From Marsupella aquatica (taxonomy: Eukaryota > Marchantiophyta): DNA of 64,000 nt. Below are positions 11,268 to 22,781 of the stretch, one piece after another. Each line of letters begins with the position of its first letter. Position 1 is the stretch's first letter. The translations under genes and the position numbers were made by a program. The notes under the pieces are model-generated. The model had not been told where the DNA came from. It searched no databases and saw only the letters and a program-made list of their open reading frames with translations. The stretch covers positions 7,378,001 through 7,442,000 of the forward strand of contig OZ316899.1 in the NCBI GenBank assembly GCA_973895155.1. Reading direction: 5' to 3'.

Positions 11268-12153
11268 ATGGTAGTAGGGAAGAAGGCGGAGATGGCTAGA
11301 TTTGGAGGAGTGAAGTTTGAGGTGGAGATGTACGATGGTCGTACTGATTACTTGCTATGGGAGAAGCAAGTGAAGGGTGTCCTTTGGGCCATGGGCTTAG
11401 CTCATCTGCTTTCTTTGCGAGAGCGGTATGATGGAGAGGAGGAGATTTCTGTGAGACAATGGAGACAGGAGCAGGTGATTGCTGTCAATGCAATGATGCT
11501 ATATCTCAAGCCGCACATCATCAAGCAGCTGGATGATTATGCAGATTGCGCGTCACTATTCAAGGCTCTTAGAGAGAAGTACTACCGGGAAGATGCGTCA
11601 GACCGGTTGTACAAGAAGTCTCTCTTGATGAGCCTCAGGCTCAAGGAAGGGAGCAAGCTGCAGGATCACCTAGATGAGTTTGACAGTCTAGCGGTGGATC
11701 TATCAAACCTGGGAAAAAGAGTTGAAGATAAGGATAAGGCCTTGCTTCTGCTAAGCTCCTTACCACCGTCATATTAGGGCTTGAAACAGGTGCTCTTGTA
11801 CAAAGATCTGAAGTCCATTTTATATAATGAGGTGGTGAGCTCTTTACTGTCTGATGATGCTCAGAAGAAGCTGGGTCAAATCACAGACAACATCTTCTTC
11901 TGGCACTGCGCTCAATGTGAACAGGGGAAGAGCAACACAGGGCACAAATGGGCAGAACAGGTTTAGATTTATATCACGGGGCAGATCTAAATCCAAAGGG
12001 AAATTGCAAGAGAGGAAACCTCTTGCATGTTGGAATTGTGGCAAGCATGGCCACATGAAAAGGGATTGTCGAGTAAAGGTCCCTACTGCCTCTGCTAACG
12101 CGGCATCGAGCTCGCATGAGGTAGATTTACTCGATGATGATGACATATTGTGA
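11268..12153 (+). pseudogene. Copia gag (UBN2-type) with zinc knuckle
   Basis: The N-terminal part has the copia gag signature: a YDGRTDYLLWEKQVKGVL block near the start, a Trp-rich middle (WRQEQVIAVNAMM), then a YREDASDRLYKKSLLMSLRL block. A zinc knuckle CWNCGKHGHMKRDC lies at about 12031-12072. It would form the virus-like particle that packages element RNA. Lesions are an in-frame TAG at 11775-11777 (Gln or Glu plausible by family comparison) and a shift of frame near 11860. The frame ends at TGA 12151-12153, probably a converted Arg or Trp codon, since reading continues directly into the protease. Confidence 0.8.
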
Positions 12154-13420
12154 TGTCAAGGTTATGCTCTCAACGTAGTGTCAAATCCAGGTAGTGATGA
12201 CTGGATTATAGATAGTGCATGTACTTTTCACATTTGCTCTAGGAGAGATTTTTTCAGTTCTTACACGGTTTCAAACGGGTCAGTGTTGATGGGAAATGGA
12301 ATCCCATGTCAAGTTGTTGGACTTGCATCTGTAAGATTTTAGATATTTGATGGTGCTACGAGAACATTAAGAAATGTGAGACATATTCCCAGCATGATGA
12401 AAAATCTTATTTCACTTGGAGTTTTAGAAACAAATGGCCATCAGTAGAGTTATGCTAATGGTGTTCTTCAGGTTTCAACTGGTACTAAAGTTGTATTGAA
12501 GGAAAAGAGACATAGCAATCTATACGTTTTGGAGGGCAATGTAGTCTGTGATGAAGCCAATGTAACCTTATCTCATGAGGAGACGGCCCGGCTGTGGCAC
12601 TTCTGTTTGGGCCACATGAGTGAAAAAGGTTTGGTTATTCTTCAGAAGAAAAGATTACTTTCTAATTTGCAATCTTGTAAGTTAGAATTTTGTGAGCACT
12701 GTGTGCTAGGGAAGCAGCATAGGAAACCCTTCGGAGTTGGAACTCACACCAGCAAGGAGGTACTTGAGTATGTACATAGTGATGTGTGGGGTCCAGCCCC
12801 TACTCTCTCACATTCTAGATGGTTATACTATGTCACGTTTATTGACGATTACTCAAAGTATGTGTGGATATACTTTCTACACAATAAGTCTAACATTTTT
12901 GCCACTTTTAAGGAGTGGAAAGCCCAAGTTGAGAATCAGACTGGTAATAAGGTGAGATATTTTCGATCGGATAATGGCGGTGAATACAGTTCTGGTGAAT
13001 TTGGAACGTATTGTAAGGAGCAGGGGATTACCCGCCATCTCACAAGTTATACTCCTCAACAGAGTGGTGTTTCTGAGAGACTCAACCGAACACTATTGGA
13101 CCGTTCTAGGAGTATGTTGAGTCAATCATGCTTACCACATGAGTTTTGGGCTGAAGCTGTCAACACTGCAGCTTATTTGGTAAATTTTTCTCCATCCAGT
13201 TCTATTGGATTCAAGACGCCATATGAAATGAGGTACAGGCGTCCAGCAGATTACTCACATCTGAGGATTTTTGAATGTGATACTTATGTGCTTACACCTT
13301 CCCAGCTTTGATCCAAGCTGGAGTCCAAGTCAAAGAAGTGCATTTTCCTTGGCTATCAGAAAGGTGTGAAGGGTTATAGGTTATAGGATCCAGTAACCTG
13401 TAAACTAATTGTCAGTAGAG
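12154..13420 (+). pseudogene. Copia aspartic protease and integrase
   Basis: The protease active-site segment is DWIIDSACTFHIC at about 12201-12240 (D-S-A instead of the frequent D-S-G). Stops at about 12342 and 12447 interrupt it. The integrase follows with its H-H-C-C zinc finger (HFCLGH then CEHC, 12598-12700). The DDE core has Asp in HSDVWGP, Asp in RSDNGGEY and Glu in SERLNRTLLD. The integrase would insert the cDNA. A TGA at 13309-13311 and a TAG near 13386 sit where the family usually has Arg and Trp. Integrase itself is uninterrupted from 12496 to 13311. Confidence 0.85.
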
Positions 13421-13639
13421 ATGTGTCATTTAATGAATCCAGATCATCAAAGGAGGGGGAGAGTTCTCAAGACTCCCATACTGACAAGGGGAAATCTCCC
13501 ATCTCGGGTTGAGGGGGAGATTAGTCATGATGCAGTTCATGACAGGAGAGATGGAGAAGCTCCGGGCTTGGAGCTGGTTCTTGTGATGGAACAAGAGGAG
13601 CAGATTGTTGTTGGGGTACCTCAAATTTAACCAGCAGCA

Positions 13640-14506
13640 GCAACTGATCAGCCTGAGTCATCTACTAGAAGAACTTCCAGTCGTTCTACTAGAGCTCCTA
13701 CCAAGTATGGTCAATGGGCAGACTCATCTAAGCTAGATGATATTGACATTGCACCTAATGATGATGACATGGCTTTGATCTTGGAAGAAGGAGAGTCTTC
13801 TTCGTATAGTGAGGCTTGTGCTTCAGAGCAGAAGCATGAGTGGAATGCAACAATGTAGAGGGAGTTGCAATCTTTGAGTGACAACAAGACATGGGAGCTG
13901 GTGGAGCTTCCAAGAGGTCAACAAGTGATGGACAACAAGTGAATTTACAAGTTGAAGGACAGTCCTTCAGAGGGTGGAGATAAGATCTACAAGGCAAGGC
14001 TTGTTGCCAAGGGGTTCACTCAGGAGAAAGGAGTGGACTACAATGAGGTCTTTTCATCGGTGGCTAAGTATTCCATAATTCGGATCTTGTGTCAGCTTGT
14101 TGTGTTTTTTGGTCTGGTGATGGATCAGATGGATGTTGTTACTGCTTTTCTCTATGGCAACTTGGAAGAGTTGATCTTCATGAGACAGCCACTAGGCTTT
14201 ATGAAGAAGGGCCAAGAGAACTTAGTTTGCAGATTGCTCAAGTCCTTGTATGGATTGAAGCAGTCTCCCAGACAGTGGAACAAGCGGTTTGATGATTTCA
14301 TGTTTGCTCAAGGTTTTACAAGGATGGTGTTTGATCCTTGTGTGTATACAAAATCAGTCAAGAATGATGTATATGATTTCATCATTCTGGTGATCTATGT
14401 GGATGACATGCTAATTGTGGCTAAAGATCAATTTGAGGTTGACAGTCTCAAGGCAACATTGAGTGTTGAATTCAGGATGAAGGATCTTAGGGATGGAGAT
14501 TTTTAG
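13640..14506 (+). pseudogene. Copia reverse transcriptase
   Basis: RT blocks are VARLVAKGFTQEKGVDYNEVFS-like near 13995-14055, QMDVVTAFLYGNLEE near 14128-14170, SLYGLKQSPRQWNKRF near 14245-14290 and the catalytic YVDDMLIV at about 14397-14420. Upstream, TAG at about 13855 (position usually Gln) and TGA near 13940 (position usually Trp, before IYKLK) interrupt the frame. The frame shifts near 14500 into the RNase H. By family it synthesises cDNA in particles primed by a tRNA. Confidence 0.85.
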
Positions 14507-15344
14507 GAACTCTGAAACTGGACAGTTGTGCTTGAGTCAAGGCCAGTATGCAAGGAAAGTACTTGCACGATTCAACATGGAAAACTATAAGCTAGTGAGT
14601 ATTCCTTTAGCTTCACATTTCAAGTTATCATCGGCTTTCTCTCTTACGGATGCTGTGGAGAAAGGTCTGATAGCTAAGATTCCTTATGAGAAGACAGTAG
14701 GTAGTCTGATGTATTTGATGACTTGTACTAGGCCTGACTTGGCCCTAGCGATAGGCAAGGTTAGCAAATTCATGTCAAATCCAGGGAAGGTACACTGGGA
14801 AGCTGTGAAATGGATTCTCGGGTATGTGAAGGGAACACACGACTATGGATTACTATTTGATAACATATCAGATAGAACGTTAGTTGGCTATGTAGATTCT
14901 GACTATGGAGGCTGTATGGATACAAGGAGGTCTACAACTGGGTTTGTATACACTCTTGGAGGAGGATGTATCAGTTGGAAATCTACCTTGCAGAAGTGCA
15001 TTTCTCAGTCTACTACAGAAGCAGAGTATGTTGCAGCAGCAAAAGCAGCAAAGGAAGCAATTTGGTTGGATAAGTTGATTGCGGAGATGGGTTTAGAGCA
15101 TGGCAAAATGACTCTAAACTGTGATAGTCAAAGTGTTCTTCACTTGGTTGCTAACTAGGTGATGGATAGCAGGGTGAAGCACATTGATATCAGGTACCAT
15201 TTTATCAGGCAAGCAGTGTCTGATAAAACTTTTGAGCTAGTCAAGATTGATGGAAAGCTCAATCCCGCTGATGCCTTTACCAAAGTGATTCCTTTGGAGA
15301 GTTTCTCAAGACACCGTGCTATTTTGCAGGTTTTGCAACTATAG
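14493..15344 (+). pseudogene. Copia RT connection and RNase H
   Basis: Contains the connection block with YEKTVGSLMYLMTCTRPDLA and the RNase H segment: GYVDSDYGGCMDTRRSTTG (first Asp) and SQSTTEAEYVAAAKAAKEAIWL (Glu), near 14890-15070, ending in DSRVKHIDIRYHFIR. An in-frame TAG at 15156-15158 sits at a position usually Asn-Gln in the family, and the frame continues unchanged to 15344. RNase H degrades the RNA strand during cDNA synthesis. Confidence 0.85.
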
Positions 15345-15551
15345 TGCAAGTAGAGTTATTTAGCAATGTGTGATTATTTGTATATGGATTACTCATTCCT
15401 ATTTGGCTACGGCTTAGTTCTAGTTAACCCTTAGTTAACCCTTGTGGTTTTTAGGGGGAGACCTGGTTTGGTGATTGTCTAGAACTTCCCACTGAGGATT
15501 CCATATGGTAGCATTTAGTCCAGTCCTGAAGACAAGAGTCAAGGGGGAGTT

Positions 15552-15830
15552 TGTTAGATATTGCTCTAGTCTTGTGACTCATGAGCTAACTACAGTTAGG
15601 TTAACTTGGGTTGGGACTTAGCTAATGTTAGCGGTAGTGCTATTGTGTATATAGCCACGGCTGATGCCAGACCCTACTTAGGCTCATTGTTACGGAGCTA
15701 GTTGAGAGATAGGGAGAGCTTGTGCTATGGATGCTTGGTATGGTCGGTCGGTCTAGAGTGCAGTAAAGCTCTTGTGTGTTCCCGTGGATGTAGTCTCATG
15801 TGGAGGTGAACCACGTATCTCTCTATGTCA
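15552..15830 (+). repeat. Copia 3' LTR
   Basis: Starts TGTTAGATATTG right after the polypurine tract AAGGGGGAGTT and ends TATGTCA. A TATA-like TGTGTATATAGCC lies at about 15643-15656, suiting a U3 promoter. The length of about 279 bp is in the copia range. Only one copy is visible, so the boundaries rest on the TG...CA rule and the polypurine tract. Confidence 0.7.
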
Positions 15831-15834
15831 ACTA

Positions 15835-17592
15835 TTGTGCGTTGGATGGTTCATAGGCTTGTCGTTACAAATGTCGTTTATGCTCAACAACATTTCCCTT
15901 TGCGGCGTGATCCAGTGATTTTCCAACTTACATGACTCAAAGGCCACAGGACGCCCATCTTGGTGAAGACAGGCGCCAATGGCATAATCACTTGCGTTTG
16001 TCCAAATCTCGAACGGCTTCCCCATCTCAGGTAACTTTAGAACCGGCGGCGTTATCATTAACCTCTTAAGTTCTAGGAATGCTAACTCGCAATCCTATGT
16101 CCACACAAACACTTTGTTTTTCAACGTTAGCGCGTTTAGGGGCCTTGCGATCCTCGCATAGTCTTTCATGTATCTCCGATAGAACCCCGTAAATCCTAAG
16201 AAGGCTCTAACTTGCCTTACATTGGACGGGCGCTCCCATTCTTTGATCTCCTTAAGCTTGTCGTGACTAGGCGTAATCCCTTCCGGGGTAAAGGTATGGC
16301 CGAGGAACTGAATCTCGTTCATCGCAAACTTGCACTTGCTAGGTTTAGCAAAGAAACGAGCCTTACAAAGGCGAGAGAACACTTCTCTGAGCAACTGCTC
16401 ATGTTCCTCCAACGTTTTCGAGTAGATTAGGATGTCGTCAATAAAGACGACCACTCCTTGGTCCAACAAGTCATGAAATATGGTATTCATCATCTTCATG
16501 AACATTGCGGTTGCATTACACAACCCGAACGACATAACCAAAAACTCATAGGATCCGAACCTTGTGCGCATCGCGGTCTTATACTTGTCTCCCTTAGCCA
16601 TGCGGATCTGGTAATACCCAGACCGCAAGTCCACCTTTGAAAACTTCTTAGCCCCGGAGAGGCAATCAAAGAGGTCATCCATATGAGGTAACGGCTACTT
16701 GTTCTTTACCGTCTGCTTATTGAGGGGGCCTGGTAATCTGCGCACAATCTCAAAGTACCATCCTTTTTTGACACAAACAGCGCGGGCGCCCCGTAAGGAC
16801 TCTTACTAGGGCGAATGAACCCTTGGTCAATCAACTCTTCCAAGGCGTTCTTCAACATCATTCGCTCATTCAGGTTCAGACGATAGGGAGCTTTAGTCTG
16901 AGGAGCCAATCTTGGCTCCAACTCAACTTGGTGATCCACTTCTCTCATTGGGGGTAAACCTTTAGGTAGCTTTTGCAAAAGCACGTTGTTGAATTCCTCT
17001 AAAATTTCAGGAATTCGACCGCAGTCGGGCTTGACCTTAGCTGACTTGACCTTTGGCTGCGACGCAGCCTCCTTAGTTGGGTGGAGATGAAAGAAGAAAC
17101 ATTCATGTCCACCCTTGAAGTCTTTCCACCCTTGAAGTCTTTCCACCGTTGCTTCACCGATACAGACGGAGACATCCACGACACTTTACTTACTTTAAGA
17201 CATCTTTCTTTATTTTCGGTAATTTTGTGTACAACGATGGGCTCACCGCCCTTATTGGGAAAATGGAGCACTTCACCCCCCGGTTTCAAGGTAACATTGT
17301 GCTTTCTGAGATAACCTACCGACAAAATGAAGTCTACGGCTAGACCGTCTAGAACATAGAACATCTCCTGACTAACAAAATTTTGTTGTTTGCCTATGAC
17401 CTCTACCCAAAGTCTATGCACTACTCTCGACACTATCCCCTTCGTGTCGTTGGCGAACTTGCACACTAACGGTTGTAGCAACTCTTGCACGTCCACCCCA
17501 AGACTAGCTGCCGCCTGCCCTCTTATGAAGTAGGCGGTCGCGCCTGTATCCACCAAAGCAACACCCAGATTACCGTTAGAAGTGACATTCAC
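15835..17592 (-). pseudogene. Gypsy protease, reverse transcriptase and start of RNase H
   Basis: Read on the minus strand. The protease has VDTGATAYFIRG (D-T-G) at about 17550. RT segments are RPSKSPYGAPALFVSKKDGTLRLCADY (about 16830-16735), SGYYQIRMAKGDKYKTAMRTRFGSYEF (about 16620-16540), the catalytic VVFIDDILIYSK (about 16455-16420) and the CKFAMNEIQFLGHTF block. RNase H begins with PFEIWTNASDYAIGACLHQ near 16010 and stops soon after. Frame changes near 17180-17000 and 16700 break it. A 19-bp tandem duplication (CCCTTGAAGTCTTTCCA) lies near 17110-17145. Confidence 0.82.
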
Positions 17593-19345
17593 AAAAATCA
17601 GTTTTCAGGATCCATTGTCTTAACTTTAGTATCTTCTCTTGCAACAACACCCTCTCTCCGTCAGGGACATCCCCTATAGGGACCTTGTCAGCTACTAAGG
17701 GTTTGGTTAGAGCGATACTTACCTTAATGCTCTTCTGCCCTCCACCATCTCCGTTTGGCTTGCCACCTTTTGTGGGACAATCCTTACTTTGATGGCCCAT
17801 GGCACCACATGTGAAGCACAAACCTTCAGCCCGCCTCTGCTCCATGGTCGCCTGCTTCTTTGCTTTCTGTGCCGATGAGGCTCCTTTCTTAAAGTTGCCA
17901 GCCTTCTGGTTTCGCTTAGCTTCTCCATTCTGGGGTTGGGGATCCAAACCACCGGCCCCCGCCCCCTCAAATTGCTTATGCTTATTCCCGGGACCTTTTG
18001 CTTTCCTAGCTTCCCCCTCGAATCCCTTGCCACCCACCTTCGCCAAGTCCGGTTGGTTATTCACCAACATAGTGGCCTTGTCGAAGGCATCAGAAAGCGT
18101 TTTGAACTCATGACACTTTTCCTGCAACTTTTCCCTGAGCAACGGCGGGAGCTTTACGATAAAGTTGTGAAGCTATGTATGTAGGGTCTCTTGTCCCGTC
18201 GGGATACACGCCAACTGATTCTGGTAATAATTGATGAACTTTTGGATATCACCCCTGAAGCTCATCTCCATTACACATTTCTGGGCGTGCCGCTCCGGGT
18301 ACTTAGTGGTGACATGAGCACAGAGACCCTCAACCAGGTTTTCCCAAGTTAATAGCAAGGAGGAGTCCTCTCACGACTTCTTCCATGACTTGTACCAAGT
18401 CAAGGCATAGTCCTTCAGGTAAGGAGCGGTTGCGGTAGCCCAAGTGGAACGCTCAACGCACGCTCGGAGATGAATCTCCATCGTGGAGAGCCAACTCAAG
18501 AACTTTTGTCCACTTTGTTCGTAGGCCCCTTCGTAAGTTGGAGGAGTTGGTAGCTGGTTCACTTGGAACATACTCCGTCTAACTACCATTCCCCCCTCGG
18601 GATGCGACGCACTCCGACTACCCAGACTAAGTAAGTACTTAATCTGGGCCCCCTTGTTGTGTTCCAACTGCTCATAGATGAGTTGTTGGTCTTGAGTCAA
18701 CAGACCCAGACTGTCGTCAATGGCCGGGCCCTTGCGGGTTGTATGAGGACGGTCCTCCAACCGTCTTTCCTTTGCGGGCCGCCTGTCCTTAGGTTCTTTT
18801 GTGAATTTTGGTGATACCCCCCGCGTCTTGCGAGCACCATGACCTCCCGGGACTGAGGTATCACCCGTGTCATCCTGGTTTTGCTTGGTCAAATTATCCA
18901 TGATGACGTCTGGCTCGACATCATCCTTTGGTTCCGCATTCAACCCTCTCAAGGCTGGGATCAGTTCCTCCTCTGGATCCTGACCCTCTTCCTCTATTTT
19001 GGCTTCAACCTTGTCGTCGCTTCCTTCTGCGTCGGAGTTGTTGTCATCCGACCCATCCTCTAAAGGATCAACCACCTCCTTCCCTTTAAGTTGATGGTGC
19101 TCTGCACTTGACGTGTTTGCCGTAGCGGTCGACGGTTCGGCCGTTGCGTCTTCTTCGTCCTGCTTATAACGTTTGTCTAGGGAAGTTGACCCGTCCTCCT
19201 TCTGTTCATCTTGGACTTGGGCTCTCCCCTTGGTGGGGGGAGCCTGTTTGCCACTCTTTGATCGAGTGTTTTTAGCCATGTTCCCAGCGACCAAATCTGC
19301 CCGCAGTCGACCCACCGGGCACGTTGAAGCACTAAGTCCCCGCAA
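17576..19345 (-). pseudogene. Gypsy gag with zinc knuckle
   Basis: One minus-strand frame from 19345 to 17576, broken only by in-frame stops at 18371-18373 (TGA) and 18173-18175 (TAG). The N-terminal 200 residues are charged and low-complexity. The middle has the retrotransposon gag pattern (YEGAYEQSGQKFLSWLSTME, then ATATAPYLKDYALTWYKSW). The C-terminal zinc knuckle is CFTCGAMGHQSKDCP near 17815-17770. It would form particles. The frame shifts into the protease near 17580. Confidence 0.78.
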
Positions 19346-19409
19346 AAATCCGCTAAGATTTTGGATTCCAACTTAACACAACCTCGGCCCAGTGTCTATG
19401 CCAGCAATC

Positions 19410-19421
19410 GCTCTGATACCA
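19410..19421 (-). promoter_or_regulatory. Primer binding site, initiator-Met tRNA type
   Basis: The reverse complement reads TGGTATCAGAGC, the standard plant primer site complementary to the 3' end of initiator methionine tRNA. Its position just upstream of gag on the minus strand fixes the element's orientation and places the 5' LTR immediately above it. Confidence 0.9.
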
Positions 19422-19423
19422 CA

Positions 19424-20925
19424 AGTGGTGGACCTCGCCACCCAACGCCCTCACCAATCCCAGCACTCGCGCCTAAGTGCCCTTGGTGTCTGAACGCCTC
19501 CACGGAATACCTCGAGCAAGCACCCAAGTGCCTCTTGCACCACCAGCGGCCCCTCCCATATGAAGCTGCACTTGCTCACCTACATGACCGCCACTCAACG
19601 ATCCTCACTGTCTGCACAAGCAACCAAGCACCTCGGTAGGTAACCCCTCAGGATCTAGAACTCCCCAAGTCTAGCATCCTAACTCAAACTCAACAGACGT
19701 TGGTAAATAGGTCAGCAATAGGTCCTCCCGACGCCATAAGCAGGAACCAGAACCCACGCCCACTATTCGTCCAGAACAGTTCCTTCCTTGGGCGCGGCCC
19801 GGGTTCCCCATCGTACCTATCCATCACCAACTGACCGCCCTGACCCCAGGACATGCTCGTGGCCCAAATAGCGTAGCTTGTCCCAAAGCTTGTCCTAAGC
19901 TTGTCCCAACACGCCGAGACCAGAACGGCCCCGACTCTAGCAACCGCTCCTGGTTCACCCCACTGGTGGTCTAGGGGCTGAGCACCGTTGGAACTCAGCC
20001 TCCACAACTACTTGGCCTTGTCTCCCCAACACAAGCTCCCTTGGGAGACTGAACGCGGCTTGGCTGCTGTTTGGCAGGATTCGGCAAGTGGGCGAGCTAA
20101 CACCCGCAAACCACAAGAACCCATGGCACCCCCAGACCCAGCTAATATCAGGAGGACGTAGCCCTCCTCAAGATATTTCCAATGCACCCAAGAAGTCCTC
20201 CAACGGACTTCCCGTTGGGAAGATATCGCCATTTCCGTTTGGCGGTTTCCCTTAGTGTCGCGACCACCGCGACTCACGACTTCGGCTCGGCCTTAGTCCC
20301 CAGGGAGACACCACTCCCCTCATATATGCTTCTGGAGACCTGCCACCCCCGGACCAGCTTTGGTCCCTAAACATTTGGCCCCCAACCCGGATCCCATCGC
20401 GCATAATGGGCGCACCACCAACTGGCAACGCCCATAACTTTCTTGATAGGCATCCGCAAGCTGAGTGTCTTAGCCCGTTGTGACCGGGCCGACCCAGTGC
20501 TCATGCCTAGGCCCTCAGGTCTGATCGCCGCTTGGGGCCCCCGACCGGCCCAACCCGGATCAGGCCACAACTTGCACCCCAAGCGTCCGTTGCCAATGGC
20601 GTCAACTCCATTGGCTTTGGGCCCAAGAGGAGCTCACTCCCAAGCCCTCAAAACTCAAAGTCCATCCGAAGGTCTGGACGGCCATCCTTGAGCCCGGCCC
20701 ATTTCCCCTTGACCCGACCAGCCATAGGCTAGTCCAAGTCCTTAGTGTGTGTCCCTAGCTTGGCCCCTTGCCTTGCCAGTGCCACGTCTCATTGCCCACA
20801 AGTCTCCCCATGCTAAGTCCTCCCCGGATGGCCTATCCGGGCCTGGACCATAAGGGAGCTTGGCGTCAAAGTTAGCGATGCCGGAGCTAAGTGTTAAGGT
20901 AGTCGAGTTCCGCGACTCATTCCAA
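19424..20925 (-). repeat. Probable 5' LTR of the minus-strand gypsy element
   Basis: Lies directly upstream of the primer site and contains no gene. It is GC-rich and shows no coding similarity. Its far edge is set only by where similarity to the DNA-transposon transposase begins (about 20870-20930). There is no second copy in the window to confirm the ends. Length near 1.5 kb would be long but acceptable for a plant gypsy LTR. Confidence 0.5.
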
Positions 20926-22632
20926 CCAACTTGAGCATTGTCCGCCATAAAACCATCAATGTGGACATCGTGAAGACCGTTCTCATCAGCCACCTCCAAC
21001 ATTAAACGCCAAGCCCTCTCAAGGGATTTTGTATCTTCTGTTCGCAACTCGCAAGTGAATATCGTGCAAAGTGCACAATAGTTATGGTCATAAACATGCA
21101 CACTAAACGTAAGCCAATCCTTTGTCATTCGATGCATCACATCAAAACTTACCCACGCACCCTCAAGAGGCCCTCCGGGCCTCATCTTTCGAAGAAGATC
21201 CAGACCATAGCCTTCACCCTTAGTGGACATCTTGAAAATGTGTGCACTCTCATCTCGAGACCCTTGCCCCGACAACAAGAACCTTTGCAGAAATGGGAAT
21301 GCAATGTTCTTCTGCATGCTTACCAGAAATTCCAATTCACCTCTTCCTTTCTGGTCTTGATGGATACTCCTCAGAAGGTTCACAAATTTCTGAGTTGAGA
21401 TGGCTTGAAGAGATTCAAAAATCTTGGTCTCTTCTATTGGGATCATGTCTTGAACTGATGACTCACACATTGCCTTAAAAAGAGACCCGGTGACGGTGTT
21501 CTTCGTACCCGCCGCAGTTGCACACGGATTCAAAGTCAAACCTTGTTCCATGTGCATCTTTGCAACTTTCTCCGCCTCTCTTGAAAAAACTTGCTTGCTC
21601 GGATGGTTATGATGTCCGATGTGAATGGCAAGCCGCAACATATGCTTAGCAGACTCGACATCAACTTTGGAAGACACATACATGTAGAACATCATCGCTG
21701 GACAAGACTCAACACAAAATGGGCGCTCCCAACAATAATGACAAACAATCCCACCCTCAGGAATGAGTTGCCCGACTATGTGCGGTCTAGAGATCTTAGG
21801 AACTCTTGCCCAAAACTTTGCATTCCTCCTTTTCTGTTCGGCCCAGAACTCACATGAATTGTTACTATATTCTAGGGAACCCGTGCAAAAGACTTTCCCA
21901 AAATCCCACACCTTTTTTGGGAGAACATTTGCGGAAGTTGTGACAATCCAAGTCCAATAGTTTAGGGTTTAGGGTTTAGGGTTTAGGGTCCTTGCTCCGA
22001 TCCATGTCCTGAAGGCGTTCACCTTTTGAGCAAACTCCAACAACTGGAGGCAGTTCAAAAACAATATTCCCATTGTACGTGCCAGGCAAGCTTGATACTT
22101 GCTCAAATTGGTAATCATTCCTTTGCATGAATCTTGAGATCTCACTCTGGCCCTTTGATTGTAGAATCGTATCAAGAGCACTCCTCCGGTACACAACTGA
22201 ATCGGTTGTCCGCCCATCGACCGTCTCCACTTTCACGTTGTTCTCAGGAAGACAAAGCTTTGCCAAATCTTCATCATCGCTACTATCTGAAAGGTCAATC
22301 AAATTGACTTTCAACTTCCCCTTTAAGGAGGATGGTACCTCAAATTTTCCCAAACTAACGATGTCATACTTCACCCCACCGCACAACCTCCAATACCGAA
22401 CTCCTTCAATGAAATAAACATCAACCACCAGTTCCTCTCCCGAGATAACTATTTGCTGTATGTTTTCCCTAGGAATTCCAAACCTGGTGGCAAGATATTC
22501 CTCAAAAATTTCATCATTTTTCTTCGGAGCGGTGAGAAGGATTGTCAGAGGTCTCCAGGCGGACAGCAAGAAATTACAATTCGTGAATCCATTGGAAATG
22601 GCGTACAGAAGTGTGAGGCCGCCTAAATTCAT
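20870..22632 (-). pseudogene. Transposase of the outer element, C-terminus lost
   Basis: Minus strand, ATG at 22632. The N-terminal 200 residues are acidic and family-specific (YRRSALDTILQSKG; TYNGNIVFELPP). A cysteine cluster follows (near 21850-21700: TGSLEYSNNSCEFW, then CHYCWERPFCVESCPA). A DDE-like core follows with GAWVSFDVM (candidate first Asp) and GFMADNAQVGWN (second Asp) near 20945. Similarity to the inner transposase stops just after this, so the third catalytic residue and SWIM finger are missing. A 28-bp telomeric array at 21961-21988 interrupts the frame. It is most like MULE/KDZ-type transposases; the 8-bp TSDs of relatives fit both. Confidence 0.75.
21961..21988 (+). repeat. 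Interstitial telomere array (TTTAGGG)4 inside transposase gene
   Basis: Four exact tandem TTTAGGG units lie inside the outer transposase coding region. The homologous inner gene reads straight through this position, aligning on both sides (KD before, then a W-rich segment and ANV.PKK after). The array therefore looks like an insertion. Plant-type telomere repeats at internal sites are commonly explained by capture or telomerase action at a double-strand break. Confidence 0.9.
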
Positions 22633-22781
22633 TTGTGCTGAAGAAAACTGTTACGAATACGACAAAGTGACCTATCAGCAATGAATGCTTGTCATTTTCT
22701 AACTGAATTACACATGTCAGTACCTACCAAGAAAAGCTTATTGATCCAAATTTGAACATAAATTTCAATGCACACAAATAA

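Larger units (their letters stand above)
11268..15830 (+). mobile_element. Ty1/copia retrotransposon, 5' LTR not found
   Basis: Gag, protease, integrase, RT and RNase H occur in that order, which defines copia. A purine-rich tract AAGGGGGAGTT (15541-15551) precedes a 3' LTR beginning TGTTAGATATTG at 15552 and ending TATGTCA at 15830. Coding is broken by several in-frame stops and a few frameshifts, so the copy is not autonomous. No matching LTR is seen upstream of gag. Confidence 0.88.
15835..20925 (-). mobile_element. Ty3/gypsy retrotransposon, truncated at RNase H
   Basis: Minus-strand order from high to low coordinates: upstream LTR (about 20925-19424), primer site (19421-19410), gag with zinc knuckle, protease, RT, partial RNase H. 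The RNase H stops near 15860 next to the copia LTR end, and integrase and the 3' LTR are missing. Its LTR edge at 20.87-20.93 kb cuts the outer transposase gene, so it probably inserted there, or a deletion joined them. It is a diverged, non-functional copy. Confidence 0.8.

Noticed and set aside
844-15344. Reassigned TAG codon (as in some ciliates and ulvophyte algae) to explain many in-frame TAG stops
   Set aside because: Several stops replace Trp or Arg positions (TGG to TGA or TAG, CGA to TGA) and frameshifts also occur. Decay of methylated elements explains the data without a code change.
20742-22632. Outer transposase as a host FAR1/FHY3-type transcription factor
   Set aside because: It is homologous to the adjacent element's transposase, is truncated, and contains a telomere array and frame breaks. 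The N-terminal FAR1 zinc domain is not recognisable.
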